Part shown: positions 1-12,938 of the stretch, in pieces
How the letters are laid out: every line of letters begins with the position of its first letter
Numbering within the stretch: position 1 is the first letter of the stretch
Source of the DNA: Linnemannia schmuckeri
Lineage: Eukaryota > Mortierellomycota > Mortierellomycetes > Mortierellales > Mortierellaceae
DNA length: 64,000 nt
NCBI GenBank assembly: GCA_029449235.1
Contig: JANATG010000003.1
Location: 2,790,001-2,854,000 of the forward strand
Direction of reading: 5' to 3'
Notes under the pieces: generated by a model
What the model was told of the DNA's origin: nothing
Database searches by the model: none
What the model saw: only the letters and a program-made list of their open reading frames with translations
Made by a program: the position numbers and the translations under genes

Positions 1-3000
1 TCACCCTCCACCTCTCAACCATAAATGCAACCTTCTGCCCATACTTGGACCCTCTCAGCGAGACCATATGCCTCTTAATCAACCCTGCACACGTCTCGCG
101 ATGTTTCTGCCCGGCATTCGTTAGAATATACTGGATAATATAGTTTCCGTATTGGTCGGCCGCGATATCGATCAAGGGGATTCGGGGCCGATCTTGGTTG
201 AGGCTGTTGGTGGAGACGATGTGGATGTATTGGCCCATAACTTCTTCTTGGGTGAGGGAAATGATAGTGCCGTTGATTGTTATTGTAGGTGGTCCTGTTG
301 GTGTGGGAGTTACAGGTGTCGTTGCGGCGGTTGCAGAGTTGGTGTTGTTGTCAGTGACGATTGAAGTAGCAGAAGCGGCGGTGGTAGAGGTGACAGAGTT
401 GGAAAGGGTGGCGGCCATACGGAGGGTCTTCTCGACAACCTTGGACGCGTACTGATCCAGCGAGAGACTGACTGCGTCCTCAAGGATCTTTTGTGTCACC
501 GTCGCCCTATCCGCGGGAGATCCGTGTTCCAGGATATGTTGAATCACCCAGTTCCCCCATTGGCCCTTTGCGATCGTCGTGACCGACTGAAGGATCTCAT
601 TCAACACCGGGCGCTAATTGATACGAACATAGAAACTCAATATTAGTGACCTTGATTTCAACCATCCACGCGTTCACCGCGTTTTTAACAATAAACAATG
701 AGCAATCGCAAGATTAAAGAATAAGAAGTACCTTGTCGTGCTCAGCACAGTTCTCAAAAATATTCTGCACAACCAAACTCCCCGTCTCATCGACTGCAAC
801 CCCGGCCCATCGCCCCACAACCGCATTATTAACATACGTCATAACCGCCGGTGGCGCATCCGTCCAGCGAATCTCAAAGACCTTTTGCCAAACATGACAC
901 GCATATCGATGCACAATTGTCTCTCTGATTCTCCTAAACATTTCGGTAACAATCCTCGCCTTACAATCCTCCTCCACATTATCGAGCGCCTTTTGCACCA
1001 CATGACACCCGAACGGGTCACAGGCCAAGGTAAGGATGTTTCCGCGCATGGCTTGGGCCAGGGCATCGATTTGAGAGGGGGACCCGAATTCGAAACAGCG
1101 TTGGATGAGAAAGTTCCCGAAGCGGTTGGACATGAGGGGGTAGGCAGAGGAGGTTGTCAGGATGGCGTCGATGATTTGGAGTTTTTGGTCGGGTGGGGAG
1201 GTTTTGAGTTTTTGTTGCAGGTAGATGGAGGCTTGTTGATCTGTTGCCTGCAATATACGATCCACACACATCTATTCTCCCAATAATAAATCCACAAAAA
1301 CTGTTAAGTCATCATTGGCATGAAACTACCAAAAAGAAACGAATAGGGGTAAGAAATAAAAGTAAAATTGTACCTGGTAGTCGAGGTGGACGGGCCTCTC
1401 GCTGTGGCGGCGATAATTGTTCCTGTAAGGAGGCAGACCCTGATGCTGTTGTTGAGCAGACTGAGTAGCTTGCTGCTGCTGGTTGGAATGCGCGTACTGT
1501 TGGTTGATGTACTGGGGATCGAATCCAGCACTGTGACCCATCGCACCATGTTGGTACTGTCCTGCCGCCTGTACATCATATCCATATCCCGTGTTCATCT
1601 ACAAAGGACGATAGTGAGATTAAATGTTAGCTCTACATCGTTTCTCAATGCTTTGACCACGTTTGAAAACGAAACAATAAGAAAACACCTACATCATCGG
1701 CCCAGGATTGAGAGTGGCTGAGCCCTGCAGTGAGGACATTCCAGGGGTAAGCGCCAGGCTGCTCAACACCAGGAGAATCAAACACACCGCCACCAACACC
1801 GCCGCCGCGAGAAGTAGATGAAAAACTTCCAGAACTGCGGTGGTTCATCATGGGGAAGCTAACCTGGGAACCATACCCATGCTGCGATAGACCACGTCCA
1901 CTACCACCGTAACCCGTAGGGGTCGACACTTCCTGCCCATAATCAGACGATAAAGGGGAATCGACCATATCCATCAACCCCTGGTACTGTTGCTGGTAGA
2001 ACGATTGAGAGGCGTTGATTTTTACGCTCAGGTTAGGCTGGTGCGAAGAGGTAGAAGATTGCTGTTGCAAGCTGGTGATGGAATTGGATTGCGAGGGCAT
2101 CGAGAGCGGGTGGATAGCTGCAGCTGGGCCGCCGACATTGCTGGCGTACGGCATGTTGGGCTCGTATAGGTCGTCTGCAAGGACTCCCAACGCGCTGCCT
2201 GTAGCAGTGGACTCAGCCGTTTCTGTCGCAGCCGAAGAAGAAGAATCGTCCATACCAACCATACCAAACGTGTTGAACGAAGGGACTGTCGATGAAGTCG
2301 CCAGCAGAGGTGCATGAGCAGGCTTGTTAACACCAACTGTCAAATGGCCAAATCTCGAAGAAGATGCGGTCGCGTTCTTGGTAGTCGCATCGAATCCTGA
2401 CGCTAAGCTGGCAGATTGGGTCAACTTGAGCTGCTGCTTCATCAGCTCCTCAATCTCCCTATCTCGCTGTCGAAGCTTACGTCGATCCTCCTCAGACTCG
2501 AGCAACATCTTGGAGACGAGCTCTTTGAGCTGGTTGATCTCTGCTGATTGACGAAGGCACGTCTGTTGTAGGGTACCCATGTCAACAGTATTGGCCGCGG
2601 ATTTGACTGTAACAGTGAGGGCGGGTGAGCTCTGACGACGCGTGGAAGAGGAAGGTGCGATATTCCAGATGTTGGATCCATGGGTTAGTACTGCTGCTGC
2701 TGTAGACGCATCCTTTGACGTCGAGGTGAGGTGTGCCTTGATAGTGGTTGCGTCGGTGGTATTGTTTGACTAGCGTGCACCAATCATTCAACAGTGGAAA
2801 AAAAAGTGTGGAATTTCAAGGTACGGAATAGGTAGTATTAGCATTGTCAATCGACATAAACAAAAAAAAGGGGGCATGTGTGTGACGGGAGAAGGAATAT
2901 AGGGTGGACAAAGGATTGCATAACATACGTGGGTTAAGACAATTCCACATTACACCAAGTAGAAGAGATGGAGTGTCAGAGTGGATGGGAAGGTGGGAAA

Positions 3001-3852
3001 GGATGGGATGGGTGGGGTGGATGGGATGATAGACAAACACACACAAAAAAAGGTCAAAATTCCAGTAGAAGAAAAAGAGCAGACAATGAAAAGGGAAGAA
3101 AAACGTACTTGATCCATCCTAGCTTGCTTCTGGACAAGGAATCGACGCACGGCGCGTTGGATAACAACCACGGCATCCACCATCGCAGCACTAGCAGTCG
3201 TAGTACTGCCTGAACCAACATAGGTCGATAGACGAACATCCCCTAAACGAAGGAGATGAGTATTCTCTGTTCCAGTCTTGATTCCACTCGCCATAGGAAG
3301 AGGGACAGAGATCTGCTCTTCCATTCTAGGAGAATTGGACATGGGTGTATGATTGCCATCATGCGCATCCCATCGCGAAGGCGATTGAGAAATATTACTC
3401 AAGGGCAGAGGAGGAGGGAGGTCGAAGCTGGGTTCCTGAAAAAGGGGTGAGTTGGATTCGGGGGCGTTCAGTTCTGGGAACCCATCAAACAGACGGTTCA
3501 GGCTAAATGCAACATTGGAAGGACGAGAAATGCGCTGTTGCTGCTGGTGTGGGTGCTGTTGCTGTCGCCGGGAGGAAGAGTTGGATTCCAAAACAGGGAC
3601 AGGTACGGGAGGGAGTGAAGGGGTGTTGGTGTTGCTGGAGTGGATGGGATTGTTGATGCCGGTTGCCGTCATCAGCTTGGACTGGAAGTAGGCCGCTCCA
3701 AAGGTTGGCTCATTCTGATCACCACCGTTTTGAAGATTTGCAACTGCGTTTCCTTCTGTTGACTGTTGCTGTTGCTTGGAGATGTTTTGCAGCAAGGACC
3801 CAATGTTGGTCTGCGCATTCGCGAGTCGCTCCTTGTACCCGTTTCCAAGCAT
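1..3852 (-). CDS. Pumilio-family RNA-binding protein, Jsn1/Puf1-Puf2 type (3' end outside window)
   Basis: Five exons join in frame: 3852-3109, 2769-1693, 1598-1374, 1271-732 and 613 to beyond base 1. Together they give at least 1066 residues. Eight Puf repeats are visible from about residue 730, with cores NRFGNFLIQR, DPFGCHVVQK, HRYACHVWQK, DETGSLVVQN, GQWGNWVIQH, DQYASKVVEK, DQYGNYIIQY and SKYGQKVAFM. Order and wording match the Jsn1/Puf1-Puf2 branch (HRYACHVWQK, SLRGSKYG), which binds mRNA 3' UTRs and affects decay or localisation. Upstream come an imperfect IQ-like motif at residues 230-248 (VIQRAVRRFLVQK), a coiled coil at about 313-362 and Gln/Ser/Gly-rich linkers. The start is the first ATG of a 248-codon exon behind a purine-rich (plus strand) leader. 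Family assignment is firm; calmodulin binding by the IQ-like motif is only a guess. The last bases (GGGTGA on the minus strand) do not show whether the gene ends or splices outside the window. Confidence 0.9.
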
Positions 3853-5151
3853 GAGGACAAAGGGTGGTGAAGGAAAGGGAGGAGGTTAAGTGCGTTGCTG
3901 GGGCTTTGAGTCTACTTTTTTTCGAGCTTTCAGGGAGTTAATAGGGATTGAGTTGAAAGAGGACAAAGCAGAAAATAGGAGAATTGTGAGTGTTGTGGAA
4001 TGTTTGGCGTCTGGGATAAAGGAATTGAAGGAAGGAAAAAGAGTTGTGTGAGAGCAATGGCACGCGATGTGTTTTTTGTCTTTTTGGATGTGATTCAAGG
4101 ATAGTGTGAAGAAACAGAATACAAAGAAAAAAAATAGTTGAAGGAATGGAGCGAGCGAGAGTATATTGAGGTAAGATATAAAGTAAGAAAAGCAGATATA
4201 AAGAAAATTAAGCGACACCTAATAAGCACATAATAAAAAGAAAAAAATAGCGATGATGACCAAGAATGCCAAAAAGGAAAAAAGGAAGTGGAAAAAGAAA
4301 AGTGAACAATTATCAAGTAGGATAAGAGATAGAAAGGAAAGGAAAAGATGGAGTAATGGAAGTGAAAGAAAGAAAGAATTAGAGAAAAAAAAGGAAGACG
4401 AAGAGAAGTAGGTCGAGAACGAAAGAAAGGAAGAATGGGAAAGAGGAGCACACTCCACCTTTTTAAGAAGGGGGCGAACATATTGCATATCTCTCCTATG
4501 AAATGATATCGAGTATCATTACGGCCGTCTCTTCAAGTGGTACGTGCCTTCTCTCTCCTTTTGGAAAGGGAGAAAGGGGGGTTGGCGGACAACACACCTT
4601 GACAGAAAGACAGTCGATGGACCCTTTTTGCTTGCCGTCATCTTACTGCCCATCCTTCATCGCAAAGAATGATGGTCGGTCGCATAATTCTCCTTTCTTC
4701 CCTCACTCCCTATCTCCGCTCTCTCCTTGATGTGATGCGTGGTAGGTGAATGAAGGGCGAGTCCTCGAGGGCCACACCCCACGACATACAAAAATCGAAT
4801 TTTCGATCCCTTTTCAAGGAGACAGGCGCAGGCACAAAACACCCGCTCATTCCTAAACGATCCAAGGAAAACAGAGAACAGAGTGTGAGGTGGTTTGTAT
4901 GAAAAATGCATTGTTGCTATGTGTTTTATTTGGGTGCTAGGGTCGTGTCTTCTATCGAGTTTTCTTTATCTAATCGACGAGAAAGAATACCTGCTCTTCT
5001 TCCTTTTAGAAAGGAAAACAGAAAGGCATGAGAAATAGTGCAAAGCTTGTGAAATGAGTCAAAGAGAAATGAAAAAAAGAGTAGTGCGGCCAAGAGGAGG
5101 CCACATGCTGGTATCATAGGATTGAGAAAAAAAAACAAAGATAGAAGATGC
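3853..5151. other. Intergenic: Pumilio promoter/leader and GTP cyclohydrolase 3' side
   Basis: No gene seen. About 3890-4480 is strongly purine-rich on the plus strand, so it is a pyrimidine-rich leader or promoter for the minus-strand Pumilio gene. The rest is taken as the 3' flank of the next minus-strand gene. Confidence 0.5.
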
Positions 5152-6968
5152 TTAGATGCCACTGCGTCTGATGAGCGAGAGGAACTCTTCTCTCGTCTTG
5201 GCATTGTCGCGGAAGCATCCGAACATGGAGCTGGTAATGGTCTGACTGCCAGGCTTCTGGACTCCACGCATCACCATGCAAAAATGGCTATTTTGTTATT
5301 AATGGGAAAGAACGATGTTAATATCCTTCTCAGTCTAACATTAGGAATAAAAAAACATGCGGTGATATATCGCAAGAGATTATAAAGTACCTAGCCTCCA
5401 TGACGACGGCAACACCCTGGGGGCTCAAGAGCTCCTGGAGGGCAATGGCGACCTGCTTGGTGAGACGCTCCTGGACTTGGAGACGACGGCTGAACATCTC
5501 TGCGAGGCGAGCAATCTTGCTCAGTCCGACAACCTTTCCGTTCTGAGGAATGTACCCAATGTGAATCTATGAGGAAGAAAGAAATTGGTCAGGTGATTGT
5601 CTACGAGAGTGATTTGATCCGATGCAGCGATTTTTTTTTATCTTGTTTTCCTTTTCCTTTTCACTGACGAGAAGTCTTGCACTGTACCTTTCCAGTGAAG
5701 GGAACCATGTGGTGCTCGCACAGGGAAAAGACATCAATATTCTTGACAATAACCATCTCGTCGTGATCTATATGGTTCAGAGAGAAACAAAACAAGAAAG
5801 AAAGCATATAGAGTGAGTCACTGCCGCTTCTCTCTATCCTTCCCTTCACTCTGTTTTGTTGTCCTCTCGTTCATGGTTTCAACACCCGCTCAGTCTTCCT
5901 GTGCTCCCTTGTGTTGTTCACGTTTTCCCATCGTCCTCTGTTTTATTCCATACCTTCTTGGAAAAGAGCCTTGTTCATTAAGTCTAACAACAGTAGGGAC
6001 AAAAAAAAGAGAAAAAGAAAATACGAACACAAACAACATTGAACCTCGGTTAGTATTACTTCTACTTTCTTCCTGGGCTACTTTTCCCTTCGGCCAATTA
6101 GTAAAAAGAGAGTTTGGTCAAATATATTGGCGTGGGATTCTTACGGGTAACACTCTCTTCGTAGCCCTTGGAAAAGAACATGAGGGCCTTGGCGTAGCGC
6201 TCGGGGGTCTTCAAGAGTCCCTCACGGTTAGGGTCCTCTCCAATGCATTCGAGGATCGTACGGACAGCTCCCGAGATCTTTTGGATTCTCGCTGCGCGCG
6301 ACTCTTCAGTGTCCTCACGGCGTTCACGGGCACCGATACCTATTATGAATAAAAAAGAGGAGGGGATGAGGAAATGTCGTGTAAGCAACTACCGCAACAA
6401 AGAACAAAATGCATTCTAATTGTTGCTGCATGGATCTTTTCTTCCAAAAGTCAGAGGGGATTTGACGTACTGGGGAAGCTGAGGCCGTCAAAGTCAATGG
6501 GTGAAGGACCGCGGGTATGGGGGTTCTCAGCCTTCATGTAACTCTGTCCGAGGCTGTGCGAGTGACCTGTCAATGCATGGGCAACGACGACCTTGGCGAC
6601 AGGCTGAGCCAACCTAGTAATTGTAGCATATACGCACATACACACAGCAGACAGGCAGGCACACGAGTTAGTTTTCTGGGATATGCTGAGTCATGAAAAA
6701 ACGGCAGTGCTCCTTTCTTGTCATTTCTTTTTCTACGTTCTGCATTCATTCATTTCTTTCCCAAGCACGGATTCAACAGCGAACAGGGAATAAGCGGAAT
6801 AATGTCAGGGGAGTCCACGAGGTCAGAATGTAATGACATTGCGCAGATCAGTTGTTTGTCCGTGGGTTGATTTCGGTTCATTCAGTTGCAATGAAGAAAT
6901 GGCGTTGGAAAGATCACTCACTCGAGGTTGTCGGCAGCGGCTCCGTTGGGCTCAGTGGGGATAGACAT
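5152..6968 (-). CDS. GCH1: GTP cyclohydrolase I
   Basis: Seven exons join in frame: 6968-6922, 6613-6471, 6339-6145, 5983-5954, 5767-5688, 5566-5391 and 5287-5152, giving 268 residues. The enzyme converts GTP to dihydroneopterin triphosphate, the first step of folate and tetrahydrobiopterin synthesis, in the cytosol. The family signatures are complete: GEDPNREGLLKTPERYAKA, then HDEMVIVKNIDVFSLCEHH, then FTGKIHIGYIPQNGKVVGLS across a junction, then EASHFCMVMRGVQKPGS. The zinc ligands Cys155, His158 and Cys227 are present with normal spacing, and the C-terminus is REEFLSLIRRSGI. Length fits eukaryotic homologues (about 240-270). Exon 4 is only 30 nt and is needed to supply the stretch before EDHDEMV. 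The start ATG begins MSIPTEPNGAAADN in a 47-nt first exon. The leader (7000-7090) is pyrimidine-rich on the sense strand. Confidence 0.95.
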
Positions 6969-9798
6969 GACTTAAACTGTGAGCGTGTGGGTGACGGTAA
7001 AAGGGAAGGAAGATTGGCGAGGGAAGTGAGAAGTGAAGAGAAGGAACAAATAAGAAGAAAGAATGAGAGTGGGGGGAGTGTGATCGGGCAGGGTTCTTAA
7101 AGGAAACCGAAAGCGCAGACAATAACAACAAGCTCGAGGTGATTGGGCGTTTCGGCCGTTGGGGGAATGACCAGTTTTGGATGAGAAGAGTAGGTGAGGC
7201 GGGAGAAATATGTGAATGGACTAACTCTAGGTGGTAAAGGACAACGACGAAGGTGCGAAGAAGGGTGAGAACGAGGAGTACCATTTTGTGTCAAGGTTGC
7301 TATTCGCACCTTGTTTGGACAACAATTGGGGCCAATTATTCAACTGCCGCTCTTTTTCACACATACACCTTTGACCCACAGACACAGACACACAAAGGGG
7401 AAGGAAGAAAGAAGGGGGAAAAGAAGGGACACACAGACACAGACACAGACACAGACACAGACACAGAAGCACGCATACAGTGAGAGGAAGAGACACAAAC
7501 ACACACCACGTTTGGATCTGATTATGACCAAGCGATACGCATGCCACCACTACAACTACGCAACATTCCCACACACAGCAATTAACATCCCGCATCCCGC
7601 ATCCTGCATCCGCACTCGCATTCGATTGAATTGCTCCTACTCGCACATAATTATTCGTGCTGCCAGTCTGGTTTTAGAAGGACACAGTCGTTCGGTACTC
7701 AGTTGCTTCAGTGTCCTTTCACACCGTTTTGAAAACATGAGTAAAAGGTTGCGATCTACCAATTGATAGCAGGATGCACTGGCCAAAGTGTCTATTGTTC
7801 CCAGTTTGGTCAATGATGAATAACGAACATTGACCATACATGGCATTTGCGCTTATTACATGATGACAAAGAAAATTAAACGCGCTACGTTGTTGTCTGT
7901 GAGCGAGTGGGCAACAAGAATTCTCGTCCTACACACGTCGTCGTATCCTTAAGCCCTCCTTCTAGGATAATATCAAAATACATATCATGATGCCATGAGG
8001 TCTGTCACACGCAAATAACAAGAAGCTATGATGTGATGGAGGGAAGGTTGGGTCAAGAGGTCGTAGAGTGTATGAGCCGCTGAGCCATCACTCGGATCGG
8101 GTTGCAACAACCACGACGCGGCTCCATCCTTATGAAAAAAGACTTACGCCACCATTTTTTTCGTTCTCTGTCTTTGTCGACTTTGATCCGACCCGTTCTT
8201 CCTTTCCTTGGCGTCAAAGAAGAACTGGGTCCATCCTTTCCATGCAAGTGTTACACGTTATTGTCTTGGTGGCTGTGTGCAACTGAATATGACCAATGTG
8301 ATCAATATGACCAATGGGTTTCTTGCCCCCGCGTCTTGACAAATCATCGTCATTGATCACTCTGCCTCTTTACCCCTGAATTGATTGATGCGACCTACAT
8401 CGTCTCAGACACAAGGACACAGACAGGCACATAGACAAACACACAGACAGATACACATACACACAGACAAAGTATCCTCTGTTCCCCCTCTCCCTCTCTC
8501 TTGCGTGTTCGGCGCAGTCACTTCACTTCGTATTAGCCCTGTTATGTCTATTCCCCTTGTCCATTCACCTTCTCTCTCGTCGTCCATTCTCTATCTCTCC
8601 AGAAGAATACCAGTGACCTGACCCTGTCCCCTGTGTCCATCATCCATGCTCTCACTATGCCTGCCTCGGAGCAAAAAATAAACAATTTCTTGCCGCTCTC
8701 AGAAATGAGCTCTCGCTCTCTGTTTGTTATTTTCTGTTCAAAAAATCTCTTTTCTAACCCTGCCACCCTTCTCTTTGTCATTGCCCTCTCTTCTTTTCCC
8801 TTCGATCACAACAACGACAATGGGGCTAGTTGTTGTTATTGTTGTCGCTGATGTCGTTGATGTCGCTGATGTCGTGAGCAGCGCCAAGAGGCTGTCCGCT
8901 GTCAGTGTCAGTGTCAGCGTCAGTGTCTATGTCATCCATCATGTTTTGCTCCTCTGCCCCCATTTTTCCTTACTCTTTAGTTGATTAGTGGCACATGCTA
9001 CCTCTGGCTGGCTGGGTGCTAAATGGCCCTGAAGTAGAATTGTCTAAAAAACATATCGACAAACATGCTCTCGGGGTATTGCTGCTCTCTGGTCGCTGGT
9101 TATTATTATCATGGTCGTTTTTGTCTGTTATTGTCTGGTGTCAGTGGTTGCTTGAGCTGCAGTAGTTCCCAGTCCAGCAGCTCCTTGACTGACTGTACGG
9201 GAGGGCGGGCTTGTCTGCCTGTCTGTCGTAATCGTGGTTGCCTTCATTCTTGACCTATGTCTGTTCATTCATTCATTAAATCCCATCTTCATCAAGGTCA
9301 CTTGTTCTTCTTCTCTTCTCTTCTTCCTTCCATTCATTACTACCTTACCTGTCCTCACACCCACTAGGTCATCTCACTCTTTTACTTTACACACTCTTCT
9401 CGCCCATCCCTCGTCTCTCTCTCGTCTCGCCTCTTGTCTCCTCTCTCATTCATTCCTCTTCACTCTCGCTCTCATTTATATTCCCCTCTTATTCACCCCT
9501 TCACGTTTCGTCGTTATCGTCCTTTCTCCTCTCAATTAAAATAACAGAGTATCCACGTCTACTTTTTTTTTTTTTTGTTCCCTTTCAGCCTTTCCCCTTT
9601 TTTCCATTCTCTATTACCTTTTATTATTGTGCTCCGCCCCTCATTTTCCTGTGCTTCCTGCCACGAACCTCTCTCCTGTGCATATCTATCCTCGTTTTTC
9701 GTCTATCTTTAACCTTCGCCTTGTACTCCAACAACCCCAGGTGCACTCTTCACTTTCTTCCGCACTTCTCTCAACTTTTCACAGCGCCAACATACACC
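6969..9798. other. 2.8 kb intergenic region between divergent genes
   Basis: No supportable gene. It holds the promoter of GTP cyclohydrolase (left), CA/CACAGA-rich simple sequence at about 7375-7470 and 8400-8470, and a long CT-rich stretch (about 9295-9600) ahead of the poly-Gln gene. The ORFs here are low-complexity products of these tracts. Confidence 0.5.
7429..7468. repeat. CACAGA microsatellite
   Basis: Hexamer CACAGA repeated about six times without interruption, inside a wider CA-rich stretch starting near 7375. Confidence 0.85.
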
Positions 9799-12285
9799 AT
9801 GTCATCAAAACGATCATTCCAGCAAATCCAGCAACACCAACAGCAACAAGAAGAGCCATGGCTGCGATACCCTTCCTCAATCACCACTACAAAGGACTTT
9901 AGTCGCTCAGGAAACGCCTCGTCCACTCTCTCTACCAGCAGTATTCGACAAAAGCACTTCTCCATGGGATCGTTTGGTGACTTTCAGCTTCGGTCCATCA
10001 CTCCTTCGCCAACACCACCACCACAGCAACAGCAACAGCAGCAACAACAGCAGCAACAACAGCAGCAACAACAGCAGCAACAACCATCGCAGCAACCTTC
10101 GTCTATAACATTCATTCCTGAGATCAAGCACAGACGTTCACTTGCACGACTCAGCGCGCCTTCCGACTCACTCCAATACGGCGTAGGGTCTGACTCGTAC
10201 GGATACTCGTCCTACAGATCGAGCAGATCCAGGAGACGAGACCCCCCACCCAAGCCGCTCTCGGAGGAACTGTCAATGGCCTTACAGAACAGCGAGGATA
10301 ACTTTTCTACGCCTGACACGCCCCCTGGACTCCTTTCTAGCCCAGCGGATATTTCGACTCCTTCCTCCGCGGCTTCTTCTTCTTCTACTTCCACAACTCA
10401 CTTTCCTCTGTTTAAGCCATCAGTACCCAGCAGTCAGAACACAGGAAAGTTACGGCCGTCTCCACTGTCGCTTTACAACAACCCTCATCAGAATGGAAGC
10501 AACAGCCCTTCTTCATTCTCGGTAAAGACAGACAGCCCCACCTCGGCCATCTCGCGGGATTCGACCACAGCGACAGATATCGCCACATCACCACGCGCCG
10601 CCGCTGCCGCTGCTGCTGCGGCTGCCACCTTGGGATTCGCCTCGCCTTTGGCACCCCGCTCAACTTTGCCTCTGCATTCCGGACCATTGGTCTCAATGTC
10701 CTCTGCCACATCGACCTCTGGATCTTCTTACGGCTCCAACAATTCTTCGCCCACTACGATGACTGCTCCTTGCTCGTCGCTCTGTCATTCCAAGAGTGGG
10801 CTGGTTAATGGCCAACAACATCAACACCACCCCAGTTGTCTTCACAAACAAAGCACTGCCCCTCAGCAGATACACCACCCAGCCTGCCAACACCACACCA
10901 ACGTCCCTGAAGACGACCTGATGGCTCATGGACCAAAACCAGGAAGGGTCACCAAGAATGTGCGTCGGTTCGGGTTCCCTCAATTCCGCCCTCAGCTGGA
11001 CGAGTCTGATCCAGGAACCTTTGACCCCTCGCGTCGAGACAAATCTAACACATCCATGAAAACGACATCGACTTCGACGACAGAGTATGGAATGCGACGA
11101 GGGCATCATCACGAGGATGATGACGACGACCTGGGTGTCTATGCGCTGGAGCCACCCAAGAAGCGCCAACGCTCGACTGCGACGATGCTTCTAGATGCTG
11201 CGTTCGAGACGGTGATCTTTACGGGAGCAGTGGCATTGTCGGCTTACCAGCTGATAACGGGAAAGGGCAAGGTTCCAGACCATTCCAAACAGCCCTCGAT
11301 CACGTCGGGTGACGACGATGGTCTCCAGACAGAGAATGTCAAGACTCTCGAGGATGATCCGATGGAGGAGAAGTTGTCTTTGGTAAGGTTTTGTTTATAT
11401 GTCATGTAGCATCCTTTGTTCATCTCCCAACAGCTGCTGGAGATATTTTGTTCATCCCAACAGCAAGCGTGCATGCAGACATGGACATTAGGAAGAGAGA
11501 AGGAGGAAGAAAGGAGTAACAGGATCAATCTTTGACAACAATAGCAACAGCTACATGTTGACGAGTATCACGTCGGCATTTCACTTATTCCACTTCTGGG
11601 CTGGGCGCATACACCCGTCACAGGATCTCGCACGCCACACACACACCATCTATTGTTTTTTTTCTGATCCAGGGCTTATAAACCAACCTTGAATACAACA
11701 ACACCCCCAACAAGTTGTTGTTTGTTTGTGTTGATGTATTTTGGTGGGAAGTGCACAGGGACAGGGTCAGGAACAATGACGGTACTGGGAAGAGAGAGTC
11801 ATTCTTCTTACTTGGTGTGCCTGACTGACACTGCTATTCGTTCTATCCCCCTCTACTCTCCCTTCCCCCTATTTTTCATTGACTCATCTCATTAGGACCT
11901 GGACTCAGAAACTCTCACCGCCACCAACAACAATACACCTCCCAGAATTCGCCCTTACTCAACCTCAGGGACACTCCTCACCCGTACACCCTCCACATCC
12001 ACATCCTCACGTCCATCCTCCTTCCACTATAAGAGCCAACAACAAAAACGCACCAGCTTCCGTCAATCCCGTCAATCCTTCTCCACCTCTTCTTCACCAG
12101 CTTACAACCATATCCCTCACCAACACACGGGACATTTCAGGAGCCCCTCGATGCCTGTGAGACCTAATACGGGGACGGAGGATACGGATGAGGCGTTCTT
12201 AAGGATGGAGGCTCAATTGAATAGTTTGATTGCGGAAGGCAAGCGGGCGTTGAGTAGTCGGATTGAGGTCTGGGACGAGGAGTAG
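9799..12285 (+). CDS. Poly-Gln, Ser-rich protein with one hydrophobic segment; function unknown
   Basis: Two exons, 9799-11382 and 11896-12285, joined by a 513-nt GT-AG intron, give 657 residues. I do not recognise a family. The protein opens MSSKRSFQQIQQHQQQQEEP, has 20 consecutive glutamines at residues 76-95, and is rich in Ser, Pro and Thr to about 440. A short acidic patch follows, then a basic stretch (KKRQRS), and then a hydrophobic segment at about 469-486 (FETVIFTGAVALSAYQLI) that could cross or sit on a membrane. The second exon is Ser/Gln-rich and ends in a charged, probably helical tail (EAQLNSLIAEGKRALSSRIE). The ATG at 9799 was chosen because upstream codons in frame lie in the CT-rich leader and contain no better ATG. 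A membrane-anchored regulator is possible, but only as inference. Confidence 0.75.
10024..10083 (+). repeat. In-frame CAG/CAA tract with 12-nt unit
   Basis: Twenty Gln codons. The last sixteen are four identical copies of CAGCAGCAACAA (10036-10083). Confidence 0.95.
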
Positions 12286-12319
12286 AACTGCAAGGCGACA
12301 GGAAGATGAACAGATCTTT

Positions 12320-12320
<1 letters not shown>

Positions 12321-12352
<32 letters not shown>
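12321..12352. repeat. T32 homopolymer
   Basis: Uninterrupted run of 32 T starting 36 bases after the stop codon of the poly-Gln gene, so probably within its 3' UTR or flank. Confidence 0.95.
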
Positions 12353-12912
12353 CTCCCGTTGTTCAGATATCAGCTTTTTGGGGGATGGTACGTTGGTATC
12401 AAGCACCAAAGGAATAGATCTTACTAAAACGAAATAAAAAGACGTGCAATGCGAAATGCGGGGTTTTTCTGTCCCGCTGCGTCTGTGTGCCCATTTGGAT
12501 CAGAGAGAGAAGAGACGAATAAGCCGCGCATGTTCCCTCCCACGCCTGACCGTTTTGAAGCATGGGTGTGAGTGAGATCATTGCAGGAGAAGATGGAAGT
12601 GAAAGAGTCCTTAGGTCGCGAAGTGATGCCATCACCGAACGCGTCCCAATCATACTCATGGGATCGTCCTCATTTTATTTTTTTCGTGGTAAATCTCGGA
12701 GGTAACTGACAGATTCCCTTCTTTTTCCTTTCTTTCTCTCCAATTGACCACCTCCCTCAGCTACATAACCATCACCACGCCCTCACCCTCCACGCGGTTG
12801 TACTACAAGGGATGAATAAAAGAAATTGGGCAACAGGGGCTCTCAATATGTTCTCAAAGGGCCAAAATGGGCTTGACAATCGATCGTGCTACTCTGTCCT
12901 TGAAGAAAACGC

Positions 12913-12938
12913 AAAAAAAAAAAAAAAAAAAAAAAAAA
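12913..12938. repeat. A26 homopolymer
   Basis: Uninterrupted run of 26 A in intergenic DNA. Confidence 0.95.

Noticed and set aside
738..1286. 182-codon plus-strand frame opposite a Pumilio exon
   Set aside because: It is the antisense shadow of an exon with clear Puf repeats.
7400..7480. Regularly repeated CACAGA units as a possible CRISPR-like array
   Set aside because: Perfect hexamer microsatellite without spacers, in a eukaryotic genome.
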